Source of the DNA: Synechococcales cyanobacterium C42_A2020_086
Lineage (GTDB): Bacteria; Cyanobacteriota; Cyanobacteriia; Elainellales; Elainellaceae
DNA: 64,000 nt
Assembly (NCBI GenBank): GCA_015272325.1
Contig: JACYLU010000002.1
Span: 372,001 to 436,000 of the forward strand
Reading direction: 5' to 3'
The position numbers and the translations under genes were made by a program. Below the pieces are notes generated by a model that worked only from the letters and a program-made list of their open reading frames with translations, did not search any database and was not told where the DNA came from. Positions 47,729 to 57,247 of the stretch are shown piece by piece. The first letter of the stretch is position 1. Each line of letters starts with the position of its first letter.

Positions 47729-50461
47729 TTATTTCCCGTGGGCTTGAGGCGGATCAATTACATTTGCCAAAATTGACCACGGTATCATAAACACCATCGG
47801 CACTAAACAGATCAGCCATTGATTCCAGGTGAGCGGTGCGGTTGCAAAGAGCGTGTTCATCACCTGCCACTGGCTAAATATAATTTGCAAGATCACAGCC
47901 GCCACAATACCCACGATTAAAACCGGCACATTAGTGATGGATGGAGCTTGACGGCGTAAATAGGCGATTAAGCTTGTTCCCAGTTGACTAATACTGATCA
48001 AGTAGATGATTCGCGCTGCCACAAGAGACTGAATGGCCATCGTACGAGCCACTGCAATATTACCGGTCACAGATTGTATCCACTCAAACATCCCGAAAAT
48101 CAGCACCCAATTAAATAGCGAAACAACCAATACTCGATATAATAATTTTCGCGTGAGCAAAGGTTCGTTGGGGTTACGAGGCGGTTGCTGCATAATTCCA
48201 TGAGGGGTTGCCTCAAATGCCAAGGGAACCGTCATCGTGATGGAGTTGATCATGTTCAGCCAGAGCACCTGTAGCGAGAGAATCGGTAACTCTCGCGCCA
48301 GCATGGCACTAATCAGAATGGTCATCGATTCTCCACCGTTGACGGGTAAAAGGAAGGCGATCGCTTTGCGCAAATTGAGATAAACGGTGCGTCCCTCTTC
48401 GATCGCCGCTTTGATGGATGCAAAGTTATCGTCTGTAAGGAGCATATCGGCAGATTCGCGGGCGACTTCCGTTCCTCCTTTGCCCATCGCAATCCCGATA
48501 TCTGCTTGCTTGAGAGCCGGAGCATCATTGACGCCGTCACCGGTCATCGCCACAATCTCACCCTTAGACTGAAGCGCTTCAACCAATTGCAGCTTTTGGG
48601 CAGGGGCAACTCTGGCAAAGACTGCTCCATCTTCTACCGCTTGAGCCAGTTGGCGATCGTCCATCTGCGCCAATTGTTGTCCCTCAAAGGCGACGACTCC
48701 TGCGGTAGATTGAATGCCCATGCGGCGAGCAATTGCCCGCGCTGTCGTAATGTGGTCGCCCGTGATCATTTTCACTTGAATCCCGGCAGTTTGGCAGTCA
48801 TGCACGGCGGTAATGGCTTCTGGGCGAGGCGGATCGATCATGCCTTGCAGCCCTAGGAAAACCAGTCCTGTTGCAATGTCATCATGGTCTACTGAATGCT
48901 GATGAGAACCGACTTCTTTTTTGGCAAAAGCTAGCACCCGTAACCCATGCTCTGCCATGGTTTCTACGACTTGCTCAATGCGTGCTGTGTCAAGAGCAGT
49001 CAGTTGCCCCGTCTGATCCATTGCGTGGGAGCATCGACCGATCAGCGCTTCAACCGAACCTTTGACATAAATGACGCGAGGTACCCCATCATGCAGGGTT
49101 GCCATGTATTGATATTCAGATTCAAATGGAATCGCATCCAAACGGGGTTTCGATGCCACCTGTCCCGATTGGCTGAGGCCCGCTTTGGCGGCGGCTGTAA
49201 TCAGTGCCCCTTCAGTGGGATCCCCCAGCACCGACCAATCGTCTCGTGTTTGTTTCAACTGCGAGTCATTGCAGAGTAAACCCGCCACCAAGCACTCCTC
49301 TAAAGCAGGTGGCAACCCGTCCTCAAAGGGGCTGCTGGGTTTGCCATCGATCATCAAACTAATGTCTCCTTTGGGGCTGTAGCCGCTGCCGCTCACCGTA
49401 TAAGAGAGTCCCCCAGCATAAATCGCCTGTACGGTCATTTGATTTTCGGTCAGCGTTCCAGTTTTGTCGGAACAAATGACGGTTGCACTCCCCAACGCTT
49501 CAACGGCGGGCAGCTTACGAATGATGGCGTGACGCTTAGCCATGCGGTTGACGCCAATGGCCAAGGTAATGGTGACCACCGCCGGAAGCCCCTCTGGAAT
49601 GGCACTCACCGCCAGAGCAACGGCCGCTTCAAACATATAGAGCCAAGATTCCCCCTGGCCCAGGCCAATGGCAAAGGTTAAGGCGGCTAGGGTCAAAACC
49701 ACATACAGCAAGATGCGGCTAAATTTGGCAAACTTGCGGGTTAATGGTGTTGTCAGGCTGACTTGGCGTTCCATCGATTGGGAAATTTGCCCCATTTCGG
49801 TGGCATTGCCCGTGGCCACCACAATTCCTTGACCCTGACCAAAGGTCACGAAACTCCCGGCGTACGCCATGTTGGACCGCTCTGCTAAAGGAGTATCCGC
49901 TGGAAGAGGTTGGCTAGATTTATTGACCGGAACCGATTCCCCCGTTAGGGCAGATTCGTCGACTTGCAAATTACGAACCTTGAATAGCCGCAGATCGGCT
50001 GGAACCTTATCCCCAGATGCCAGAAAAACAATATCCCCAGGGACGAGATCCTGCGATGGAATCCGCAACGTTTGCCCTTCTCGCAGCACCGTCGTTTCCG
50101 TAATGACTGCTTTGGCAAGAGCTGCGATTGCACCTTCTGCCTTGGACTCCTGCACGTAGCCAATGATTGCATTGATAACGGTAACGCCCCAGATGACGGC
50201 TGCATTAGTCCATGACCCTAACAGCGCTTTGATCGCCCCTGCCACCAGCAGGATATAGAGCAGCGGCTGATGAAACTGCAAGATAAATCTCAACCAAGCG
50301 GGTTTTCCAGGCTTAAACTGCAGTTCATTCAGTCCATATTGGCCATAGCGACTGGCAACTGCTTCTGCCGATAGCCCTTCTTCTAAGCTACTGCCGAAGT
50401 GTTCAATCACTTCTTGCTCAGAAAGTTGGTGATACAGGGATGACTGCACCTGACTTTGCAT
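47729..50461 (-). CDS. P2-type cation-transporting ATPase (PacL-like)
   Basis: 910 residues. The N-terminal cation ATPase domain, actuator motif LTGESVPVN, phosphorylation site CSDKTGTLT, nucleotide-binding region (KGSVEALIGRCS) and hinge TGDGVNDAPALKQADIG are all present, with ten helices. P2A/P2B pumps move Ca2+, Mn2+ or Na+/K+; TM4 reads AISAIPEGLPAVVT, which fits a Ca-type pump, but the ion is not certain. ATG 50461 (MQSQVQSS) is preferred over the in-frame start at 50482. It lies about 200 bases downstream of psbA on the same strand, with a terminator between. Confidence 0.93.
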   Translation of the reverse strand: MQSQVQSSLYHQLSEQEVIEHFGSSLEEGLSAEAVASRYGQYGLNELQFKPGKPAWLRFILQFHQPLLYILLVAGAIKALLGSWTNAAVIWGVTVINAIIGYVQESKAEGAIAALAKAVITETTVLREGQTLRIPSQDLVPGDIVFLASGDKVPADLRLFKVRNLQVDESALTGESVPVNKSSQPLPADTPLAERSNMAYAGSFVTFGQGQGIVVATGNATEMGQISQSMERQVSLTTPLTRKFAKFSRILLYVVLTLAALTFAIGLGQGESWLYMFEAAVALAVSAIPEGLPAVVTITLAIGVNRMAKRHAIIRKLPAVEALGSATVICSDKTGTLTENQMTVQAIYAGGLSYTVSGSGYSPKGDISLMIDGKPSSPFEDGLPPALEECLVAGLLCNDSQLKQTRDDWSVLGDPTEGALITAAAKAGLSQSGQVASKPRLDAIPFESEYQYMATLHDGVPRVIYVKGSVEALIGRCSHAMDQTGQLTALDTARIEQVVETMAEHGLRVLAFAKKEVGSHQHSVDHDDIATGLVFLGLQGMIDPPRPEAITAVHDCQTAGIQVKMITGDHITTARAIARRMGIQSTAGVVAFEGQQLAQMDDRQLAQAVEDGAVFARVAPAQKLQLVEALQSKGEIVAMTGDGVNDAPALKQADIGIAMGKGGTEVARESADMLLTDDNFASIKAAIEEGRTVYLNLRKAIAFLLPVNGGESMTILISAMLARELPILSLQVLWLNMINSITMTVPLAFEATPHGIMQQPPRNPNEPLLTRKLLYRVLVVSLFNWVLIFGMFEWIQSVTGNIAVARTMAIQSLVAARIIYLISISQLGTSLIAYLRRQAPSITNVPVLIVGIVAAVILQIIFSQWQVMNTLFATAPLTWNQWLICLVPMVFMIPWSILANVIDPPQAHGK

Positions 50462-50561
50462 CCTATCCTCCAATTCCAGCAACTGCTACTGACTGGCACC
50501 CAGAGCAATCAGTCTTTACGATCCTAGCAATCGGCAATTGGGTCGGGGGGATAAGATTTAT

Positions 50562-50594
50562 GCAAAAATGCGCCTCCTATCATCTGGAGACGCA
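50562..50594 (-). terminator. Rho-independent terminator of psbA
   Basis: On the minus strand a stem (TGCGTCTCC pairing with GGAGGCGCA, one mismatch, 8-base loop) is followed directly by a TTTTT run. It lies about 70 bases past the psbA stop. Confidence 0.8.
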
Positions 50595-50663
50595 AAACAG
50601 AAGACGCTGCGCTCATTCAAACGCACTTATTCAAGCTGTGACAACCCAATGAGCTTGTGCCCA

Positions 50664-51746
50664 TTAGCCTGTAATTGCGGGAGCCTTGAGGGCTACTGGC
50701 TGAGCTTCACCTGCCGCCAGATCTAGCGGAAAATTGTGGGCATTGCGCTCATGCATTACTTCAATTCCCAGGTTGGCTCGGTTTAATAGATCGGCCCAGG
50801 TAGGAATCACACGCCCTTGACTGTCTAACACTGAGTTGTTGAAGTTAAACCCGTTCAGGTTAAACGACATAGTGCTGATGCCCAGGGCTGCAAACCAGAT
50901 GCCCACAACGGGCCACGCTGCTAGAAAGAAGTGTAAGCTGCGCGAGTTATTGAAGCTGGCGTACTGGAAGATCAGGCGACCAAAGTAGCCGTGCGCTGCC
51001 ACAATATTGTAGGTTTCTTCCTCTTGCCCAAACTTGTAGCCATAGTTCTGGGACTCCACTTCGGAGGTTTCCCGAACCAGAGAAGAAGTCACTAGAGAGC
51101 CATGCATGGCGCTAAACAAGGCTCCGCCAAACACACCTGCCACACCCAGCATGTGGAACGGATGCATCAGAATATTATGTTCGGCAGTGAAAACGATCAT
51201 GAAGTTAAAGGTGCCCGATACGCCCAGCATCAATCCATCTGAAAAGCTGCCTTGCCCGATGGGATAAATCAGCAATACAGAGGTTGCGGCTGCTACGGGG
51301 GCCGAATAAGCCACTGCAATCCAGGGACGCATTCCCAAGCGATAGCTCAATTCCCATTGCCGTCCCATGTAGGCGTAGATTGCGATCAAGAAATGAAACA
51401 CAATCATTTGCCAGGGTCCACCATTGTAGAGCCATTCGTCCAGAGATGCCGCTTCCCAGATCGGGTAAAAGTGCAGCCCAATCGCGTTTGATGTAGGCAC
51501 AACGGCGGCTGTCATTAGATTGTTGCCATAGAGCAAAGAGCCAGAAACAGGCTCTCGAATGCCGTCAATATCCACTGGGGGTGCTGCAATCATGGCCAAG
51601 GTGAACACGATCGCGGCAACCAACGCCGTCGGAACCAGCAATACTCCAAACCAGCCGATGTACAAACGATTTTCCACGCTGGTAATCCAGTTACACAACC
51701 GCTCCCAAGCATTGGCTGAGTTTCTGCGTTCTAATAATGTGGTCAT
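50664..51746 (-). CDS. psbA: Photosystem II D1 protein, D1' (low-oxygen) isoform
   Basis: 360 residues from ATG 51746 ([17 protein letters not shown]); the frame is open upstream. Thylakoid reaction-centre subunit with five helices. Numbering matches the standard D1: Tyr161, His118, Gln130, Asp170, Glu189, His190, His332, Glu333, His337 and Asp342/Ala344 are all kept, so Mn binding should be possible. Positions that define the D1' form are all present: Ala80, Leu158 and Ala286 instead of Gly, Phe and Thr. D1' genes in other cyanobacteria are induced under microaerobic conditions. The divergent gene is a pentapeptide protein. Confidence 0.97.
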   Translation of the reverse strand: MTTLLERRNSANAWERLCNWITSVENRLYIGWFGVLLVPTALVAAIVFTLAMIAAPPVDIDGIREPVSGSLLYGNNLMTAAVVPTSNAIGLHFYPIWEAASLDEWLYNGGPWQMIVFHFLIAIYAYMGRQWELSYRLGMRPWIAVAYSAPVAAATSVLLIYPIGQGSFSDGLMLGVSGTFNFMIVFTAEHNILMHPFHMLGVAGVFGGALFSAMHGSLVTSSLVRETSEVESQNYGYKFGQEEETYNIVAAHGYFGRLIFQYASFNNSRSLHFFLAAWPVVGIWFAALGISTMSFNLNGFNFNNSVLDSQGRVIPTWADLLNRANLGIEVMHERNAHNFPLDLAAGEAQPVALKAPAITG

Positions 51747-51788
51747 AATGCCAATTCTCAAGTGATGAGGTGATTTGAGGTATAGTGA

Positions 51789-51838
51789 CATCAAGCAAGT
51801 AAAACTTGATGATATGATTTTATAACTTTCTAGTTATA
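51789..51838. promoter_or_regulatory. Two perfect inverted repeats between psbA and the pentapeptide gene
   Basis: CATCAAG/CTTGATG with a 9-base loop (51789-51811) lies in the likely psbA 5' leader. TATAACTTTCTAGTTATA (51821-51838) is an 18-base palindrome with a 4-base centre, a size typical of MarR- or TetR-type operators. Both lie in the 160-base divergent promoter region. The binding protein is unknown. Confidence 0.5.
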
Positions 51839-51906
51839 TAGCTGTCAATAGGAACACTGTCCAATCTTGTAAAATCTTGATTTGACCGAAGTCTGGATGA
51901 ATCCCT

Positions 51907-52632
51907 ATGAGTAATCAAACCGTTGTTCATGAACTGCTGGAGCATTATCGGGCTGGGCAGCGCGACTTTAGTGACACGACACTCCGCGAACTGGATCTGC
52001 TTCACCTGCAACTGTCTGAGATCGATCTAAGTCGGGCTGATCTGCGCCAAAGTCGCCTGGGCAAAACCAACCTCAGTCGGGGCAGCTTGAGAACGGCCGA
52101 TTTAAGTGAAGCAATTCTCTGGGGCACAGATTTGACCGCAGCCGATTTACGGGGTGCGGTTTTACGGGAAGCAGAGCTGAGTGGAGCCGTTTTAACCCAA
52201 GCTCAACTCACCGAAGCGAATTTGATCAAGGCTAGTTTGTCTGGGGCGAATCTATCAGAAGCAAAGCTTGATCGCGCCCTATTGATTGAAGCCGATCTGC
52301 GATCAGGGGTTGATCAGCAAACCAATCTCAGCTCTGCCAGCCTCAAAGGAGCAAACCTGTCCTATGCCAATTTGGGTGGGGCATTGCTATATCGAGCCAA
52401 TTTGGAACGAGCTAGCTTGTGTCGGGCGGTGTTGGTGCAGCGATCGCCCCAGTCGTTACTTGTGACAGACCTCACAGAGGCCAACCTGCAAGGAGCTGAT
52501 CTCAGCTATGCCGATCTCAGTGGTGTGATTTTGCACCGAGCAAATTTGCTCCATGCCGATCTCACAGGCACGATTTTGCACCGGGCTGACTTGGCAGGCG
52601 CAACCATGCCGGATGGCACCCTGCATGACTAA
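51907..52632 (+). CDS. Pentapeptide-repeat protein
   Basis: 241 residues. After about 20 residues, nearly the whole chain is A(D/N)LXX-type repeats (LSRADLRQSRLGKTNLSRG, and so on), giving a right-handed quadrilateral beta-helix. There is no signal peptide, so it is probably cytoplasmic. It is divergent from the D1' psbA and convergent with acsF, within the low-oxygen gene group; its role there is unknown. Confidence 0.92.
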   Translation: MSNQTVVHELLEHYRAGQRDFSDTTLRELDLLHLQLSEIDLSRADLRQSRLGKTNLSRGSLRTADLSEAILWGTDLTAADLRGAVLREAELSGAVLTQAQLTEANLIKASLSGANLSEAKLDRALLIEADLRSGVDQQTNLSSASLKGANLSYANLGGALLYRANLERASLCRAVLVQRSPQSLLVTDLTEANLQGADLSYADLSGVILHRANLLHADLTGTILHRADLAGATMPDGTLHD

Positions 52633-52673
52633 ACTAGCTGCCCCTAGCTCCGCCCGTTTAGCTACACCCCCGG

Positions 52674-53738
52674 CTAGCGAACGGTTCCCCACGTGGCTTG
52701 AGCATTCACCGGCCGCAGTAAATATAGCCTGAGCAAGTGTCCGGCGATCGCCAGTTGCAGCGGCACTTTGCGTAAACGTTTCAGAATTCGAGGTTGTGTG
52801 CTCTGGTTAATCGCAGTGATCTGCTGATTTAGATCGGAACAGTGTTGCAGCCGCCGGTAAAAGTCTGGATGATTGGTATCGAGCACCACCGAAAAGGCAC
52901 GGGCTGCTGTTTCATTCGTCTTTTCAATCACCTGGCGATCGAACTCCGTTGCATCCAGCCCCAGTGCTTGATAAAATCCCGCCCGCTCATGCACGGTCAG
53001 CGTGTGGGTGGCAAACACCATCAGCAAAAAGAACCGCATCCACAGTTTTGCCTTCCAGGTATTGATCAAGTGCGGTTGAGAATGCAATAACGCCTTGAAA
53101 ATATCACCGTGGCGGTTTTCATCCTGACACCAACTTTCAAAATAGTTGAACAGGGGATAAAACGAATGCTCTGGATGTTGTTCTAGATGGCGATAGATAA
53201 TGATGTAGCGCCAATAGCCAATCTTTTCTGATAGATAGACCGTGTAAATAATCCACTCGATCGGAAAGAATGTGTAAGTGCGGGCTTTGGTCAGGTAGCC
53301 CAAATCCATCGAATACCCAAAATCAGCCATGGCTTTGTTGAGAAAACCGGCATGACGTGCCTCATCCCGCGCCATCAGATGAAAGATCTCCGCTAGCAAT
53401 GGGCTGCGCTGCTTCAGCTTGCGAGATAGTTCTTTAAACAATAAAAAACCGGAAAACTCAGACACACAGGAACGTTCTAGATAATCAATAAACGCTTTAA
53501 GGGTCGGTTCATCGAGATGTTCCCAAGATTGATTAAACGAATTATCCCGAACGAAATGATGACGGTTATAATCTGCCCGCATCTCTGCCAGCATGGCTTC
53601 TAGCTGCTGCCGCTGAGGTGTGAGGTCAAGGCTAGCGGCAACGTCAAAGTTTGTAGTGTAAAACCGGGGCGTTAGCAGGGTTTCCTGAATTGCTTTTGAG
53701 GCGACGGACTCTGTTGGACTGGGTGGAGCGGAGACCAT
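52674..53738 (-). CDS. acsF: Mg-protoporphyrin IX monomethyl ester cyclase, aerobic (AcsF/ChlA)
   Basis: 354 residues from ATG 53738 (MVSAPPSPTES), which has GAGG 6 bases upstream; an ATG at 53768 is a possible alternative. The start ETLLTPRFYTTNFD and the diiron motifs (EFSGFLLFKELSRKL, ARDEARHAGFLNKA, then CQDENRHGDIF) are typical of AcsF, which uses O2 to form the fifth ring of chlorophyll. Cyanobacteria often carry two copies, and the one linked to ho and hemN serves at low oxygen. It is divergent from heme oxygenase. Confidence 0.93.
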   Translation of the reverse strand: MVSAPPSPTESVASKAIQETLLTPRFYTTNFDVAASLDLTPQRQQLEAMLAEMRADYNRHHFVRDNSFNQSWEHLDEPTLKAFIDYLERSCVSEFSGFLLFKELSRKLKQRSPLLAEIFHLMARDEARHAGFLNKAMADFGYSMDLGYLTKARTYTFFPIEWIIYTVYLSEKIGYWRYIIIYRHLEQHPEHSFYPLFNYFESWCQDENRHGDIFKALLHSQPHLINTWKAKLWMRFFLLMVFATHTLTVHERAGFYQALGLDATEFDRQVIEKTNETAARAFSVVLDTNHPDFYRRLQHCSDLNQQITAINQSTQPRILKRLRKVPLQLAIAGHLLRLYLLRPVNAQATWGTVR

Positions 53739-53764
53739 AGATACCTCGCTTGTATACTCAATAA

Positions 53765-53885
53765 CCATAAAGCTATGGTACGGCTTCTAGGCCCGATTAA
53801 CTCTCTAAATTGTTTGAAAGATTGTGAAGTCTTGTGCAAAAAAATTTATATATCTGTTTGATAGCTATACAACGATTAAGCTATA
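53765..53885. promoter_or_regulatory. Divergent acsF/heme-oxygenase promoter region with repeated AGCTATA
   Basis: AGCTATA occurs at 53863-53869 and 53879-53885 (period 16), and a short palindrome CCATAAAGCTATGG at 53765-53778 contains a related AGCTATG near the acsF side. The stretch is AT-rich (AAAAAAATTTATATATC). In Synechocystis the equivalent operon is activated by the MarR-type regulator ChlR; no such regulator is in this window, so this is only a candidate site. Confidence 0.4.
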
Positions 53886-53973
53886 TTTGGTCTCGTGCTG
53901 ATCTCGAAAGCTTGAACCTGTGACAAGGTGCAGCGAGCAGGTTTAGCCCATCCGACATTTAAGGAGTCGCATC

Positions 53974-54705
53974 ATGAAAACGCTATCCGTTGCCCTGCGG
54001 GAAGGAACGGCCCATGCCCATACCCTGGCCGAAAACACTGCGTTTATGAAATGCTTTGTGAAGGGAGTGGTAGAGTGGGACCCCTTGCGTAAGCTGCTTG
54101 CCAATCTCTATTTTGTTTACAGTACCTTGGAAGCCGAAATTGAAAGCCACTGTGACGACCCAATTCTAGCTGCCATTCACTTTCCAGAACTAAATCGTTC
54201 TGCCAGTCTAGAGCAAGATCTAGCGTTTTATTATGGCAAACAGTGGCGACATGAGATTGCTCCCTCTGCGGCGGGGTTGGTCTACGTCAACCGCATCCGG
54301 GAAGTGGCTACCACTGATCCAGCCCTGTTAATTGCCCATTCCTATACTCGATACCTAGGCGATCTATCCGGAGGGCAGGCACTCAAAACGATTATTCGCT
54401 CGGCTCTCAATCTACCTCCCACTCAAGGAACAGCGCTGCATGAATTTGACCAGATCCCTACCCCAGAAGCAAAGCGGGCGTTTAAGGAGCGCTATCGTCA
54501 CGCGATTGACGCTCTAGATCTCGATGAAGTCACAGTTCGCCGAATTGTCGCCGAAGCCAATTTTGCCTTTGCTCTGAATCGAGATGTAATGCATGAACTA
54601 GAGCCAGATGTGAAAGCCGCAATCGGCGATCATGCCTTTGATTTGCTGACGCGGCAAGATAAACCGGGCAGTACAGAACGCGCCTTACATCAATATCTAA
54701 ACTGA
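53974..54705 (+). CDS. ho: Heme oxygenase (biliverdin-producing)
   Basis: 243 residues. The proximal heme ligand region LREGTAHAHTLAENTAFMKCF and the distal helix YTRYLGDLSGGQAL are complete. It opens heme to biliverdin for phycobilins with ferredoxin and O2. Its placement beside acsF and hemN matches the low-oxygen isoform HO2 of other cyanobacteria. AAGGAG lies 9 bases before the ATG. Confidence 0.95.
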   Translation: MKTLSVALREGTAHAHTLAENTAFMKCFVKGVVEWDPLRKLLANLYFVYSTLEAEIESHCDDPILAAIHFPELNRSASLEQDLAFYYGKQWRHEIAPSAAGLVYVNRIREVATTDPALLIAHSYTRYLGDLSGGQALKTIIRSALNLPPTQGTALHEFDQIPTPEAKRAFKERYRHAIDALDLDEVTVRRIVAEANFAFALNRDVMHELEPDVKAAIGDHAFDLLTRQDKPGSTERALHQYLN

Positions 54706-54841
54706 TACTTAACAAGAAACAGCTGAATTCATCCCTGAGAACGCAATTTTAATATAAACGTGACTTAAATTGCGTTAATTGCGTTGTCATTCAACCTAAG
54801 TATCAAAACCAGTCTTGATTGGAGAGGAGAACACAGCTTTC

Positions 54842-56227
54842 ATGACTTTTGTATTGTCACCTGTTCAATTTGATGCGCGCTTGTTGCAGAAATACGATCG
54901 CCCATTGCCACGCTATACCAGCTATCCCACCGCGGCTGAATTCACTTCAGAATTTGATCAACATAGCTTCAAGCAGGCAGTCGCTATATCCAATTCCCGT
55001 CAATTGCCCCTATCCCTCTATGTTCACATTCCGTTTTGTCAAACTGCCTGCTACTTTTGCGGTTGCAATATGCTTGTCACCCAAAGCCAAACTGCGGTTC
55101 AATCCTATGTGGACTGCTTAGTGCAGGAGATTCGACAAACGGCAGCCTTGATCGATACGTCGCGTCCAGTGACCCAAATGCACTGGGGTGGCGGCACACC
55201 GAACTATTTGAATTTGGATCAAGTCGAGTTACTGTGGCGGACTCTACAGCAACACTTCTACTTTGCCCCAAATGCGGAGATTTCGGTTGAGATCAATCCT
55301 CGCTATATTAACCGTGACTATATCGTGGCACTGCGAGAGATTGGGTTTAACCGCATTAGTTTTGGTATTCAAGACTTCAATCCAAAAGTACAAGCTGCCG
55401 TGAATCGAGTGCAACCAGAGGATTTATTATTTGATGTCATGAGCTGGATCCGCACTGCTGAGTTTGATAGCATCAATGTTGATCTAATCTATGGCTTGCC
55501 CCATCAAACGCTGCGTTCATTCACCGAAACGATCGAAAAAACGATTGCGCTTAATCCTGATCGCATTGCTGTCTTCAGTTTCGCCTATGTTCCCTGGCTG
55601 AAGCCCATTCAGAAACATATTGCTGCCGATGCATTGCCCAATCCATTTGAGAAGCTAGATATTTTGCAAATGGCAATCGAAACGCTAACCCAGCATCAGT
55701 ATCAATACATTGGCATGGATCACTTTGCCAAACCCGATGATGAACTAGCGATCGCTCAACAGCAGGGTACTCTAAAGCGAAATTTCCAGGGATATACGAC
55801 CTTGCCTGATGCTGAATTGTTTGGTTTTGGCTTAACGTCCATCAGCATGTTGCACGATGCCTACGCCCAGAACCATAAACAGTTGCAGACCTATTTTCGG
55901 TTGATTGAGACAGGGGGACTGCCTACTGAGCGCGGAATTCAGTTACACCGAGATGATCAGATTCGTCGCTACATCATCATGGAATTGATGTGTCAGTTTG
56001 GTCTCTCTAAGCTGGATGTAGAAGCTCGCTATCATCTTGACTTTGATCGGTACTTTACCAGTGAACTTCAAGCATTAACTCATCTAGAAAATGATGGGCT
56101 AGTTGAGGTCATGGGTGATCGGCTTCAGGTGACACCCGTGGGGCGGCTCCTGATTCGCAATATTGCCTCTGTGTTTGATGCATATCTTCATCAGAAGCCT
56201 GTCTCTCGTTTCTCAAAAGCAATTTAG
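54842..56227 (+). CDS. hemN: Oxygen-independent coproporphyrinogen III oxidase (HemN)
   Basis: 461 residues from ATG 54842 (MTFVLSPVQFDARLLQKYDRP); an in-frame TTG at 54815 is less likely. Radical-SAM motif C-x3-C-x2-C-x-C is seen as FCQTACYFCGC, followed by HWGGGTPNYL and EINPRYI. It decarboxylates coproporphyrinogen III without O2. The gene is 136 bases after ho on the same strand. Confidence 0.95.
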   Translation: MTFVLSPVQFDARLLQKYDRPLPRYTSYPTAAEFTSEFDQHSFKQAVAISNSRQLPLSLYVHIPFCQTACYFCGCNMLVTQSQTAVQSYVDCLVQEIRQTAALIDTSRPVTQMHWGGGTPNYLNLDQVELLWRTLQQHFYFAPNAEISVEINPRYINRDYIVALREIGFNRISFGIQDFNPKVQAAVNRVQPEDLLFDVMSWIRTAEFDSINVDLIYGLPHQTLRSFTETIEKTIALNPDRIAVFSFAYVPWLKPIQKHIAADALPNPFEKLDILQMAIETLTQHQYQYIGMDHFAKPDDELAIAQQQGTLKRNFQGYTTLPDAELFGFGLTSISMLHDAYAQNHKQLQTYFRLIETGGLPTERGIQLHRDDQIRRYIIMELMCQFGLSKLDVEARYHLDFDRYFTSELQALTHLENDGLVEVMGDRLQVTPVGRLLIRNIASVFDAYLHQKPVSRFSKAI

Positions 56228-56275
56228 TCTAGATGGGTCCAGCCCGTTTGTAGTGTTTGTTGTGTGAGGAGTCTG

Positions 56276-57121
56276 ATGTCATCTAACCTTAGTTCGCCTA
56301 TCCCAAGCTATTCCCCGATAAGCTGGCCATTCATATTATTCTTTATTGCGATTCATCTTCTGGCAATTGCTGCACTCTGGTTCTTTTCATGGACTGCATT
56401 TGCCATGACGCTATTTCTGCATTGGCTACTGGGTAGTATTGGAATTTGTCTGGGCTATCATCGTCTGCTGAGTCACCGTAGTTTTCAGGTTCCTCAGTGG
56501 CTTGAGTATGCCATCGCTATCCTAGGTGCTTTAGCGATGCAGGGCGGTCCCATTTTCTGGGTGGCTGGGCATCGGTTACACCATGCCTACACAGAAGACG
56601 AGATCAAAGATCCCTACTCGGCTCGTCGCGGTTTTTGGTGGAGCCACATGCTATGGCTGGTTTATCCTCAGCCTGAATTTTTTGACTATGAGCAATATGC
56701 CCGTTTTGCACCTGATTTAGCAAAGCAACCCTTCTATCGCTGGCTAAATCGCTACTTTTTACTTCTGCAACTGCCCTTAGGAATTCTGCTCTATGTGATT
56801 GGGGGTTGGTCGTTTGTGCTGTGGGGCATGTTTGTAAGGGCAGTCTGGCTGTGGCATAGCACTTGGTTCATTAACTCGGTTACGCATCTATGGGGCTACC
56901 GCACCTTCGAAACAGCAGATAACTCGCGAAACCTATGGTGGGCCGCCCTACTAACCTATGGCGAAGGTTGGCATAACAACCATCATGCCTATCCACAAGT
57001 GGCAAAAGCAGGCTGGCAATGGTGGGAGATGGATGTCACGTGGTGGGCAATCAACCTGCTGCAATGGCTCGGTTTAGCCCGAAAAGTAAATCTGCCTCCT
57101 CCGACGTGCTCACAGCGCTGA
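56276..57121 (+). CDS. Membrane fatty-acid desaturase (acyl-CoA/lipid delta-9 type)
   Basis: 281 residues from ATG 56276 behind GAGGAG. Three His boxes are visible: HRLLSHRSF, HRLHHAYTEDE and HNNHHAYP, with four hydrophobic stretches. It is shaped like DesC-type desaturases, which act on saturated acyl chains with O2 and ferredoxin. It follows hemN by 48 bases and may be part of the same transcript. Confidence 0.9.
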   Translation: MSSNLSSPIPSYSPISWPFILFFIAIHLLAIAALWFFSWTAFAMTLFLHWLLGSIGICLGYHRLLSHRSFQVPQWLEYAIAILGALAMQGGPIFWVAGHRLHHAYTEDEIKDPYSARRGFWWSHMLWLVYPQPEFFDYEQYARFAPDLAKQPFYRWLNRYFLLLQLPLGILLYVIGGWSFVLWGMFVRAVWLWHSTWFINSVTHLWGYRTFETADNSRNLWWAALLTYGEGWHNNHHAYPQVAKAGWQWWEMDVTWWAINLLQWLGLARKVNLPPPTCSQR

Positions 57122-57247
57122 TTTAAGCAGTGGTCGATGCAGAAGGAGTCAGCGATGCTAAATGAAACTCGTCGGTTTTAGCACATTTCTGTATCAAAGT
57201 GTTATCACGGGTATCCGTGTTGGGTCACCGAATGATATCAACTAATA

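Noticed and set aside
50664-51746. psbA as a rogue D1 or chlorophyll f synthase (ChlF)
   Set aside because: Mn ligands Asp170, Glu189, His332, Glu333, His337, Asp342 and the Ala344 end are all kept, so it is the D1' isoform.
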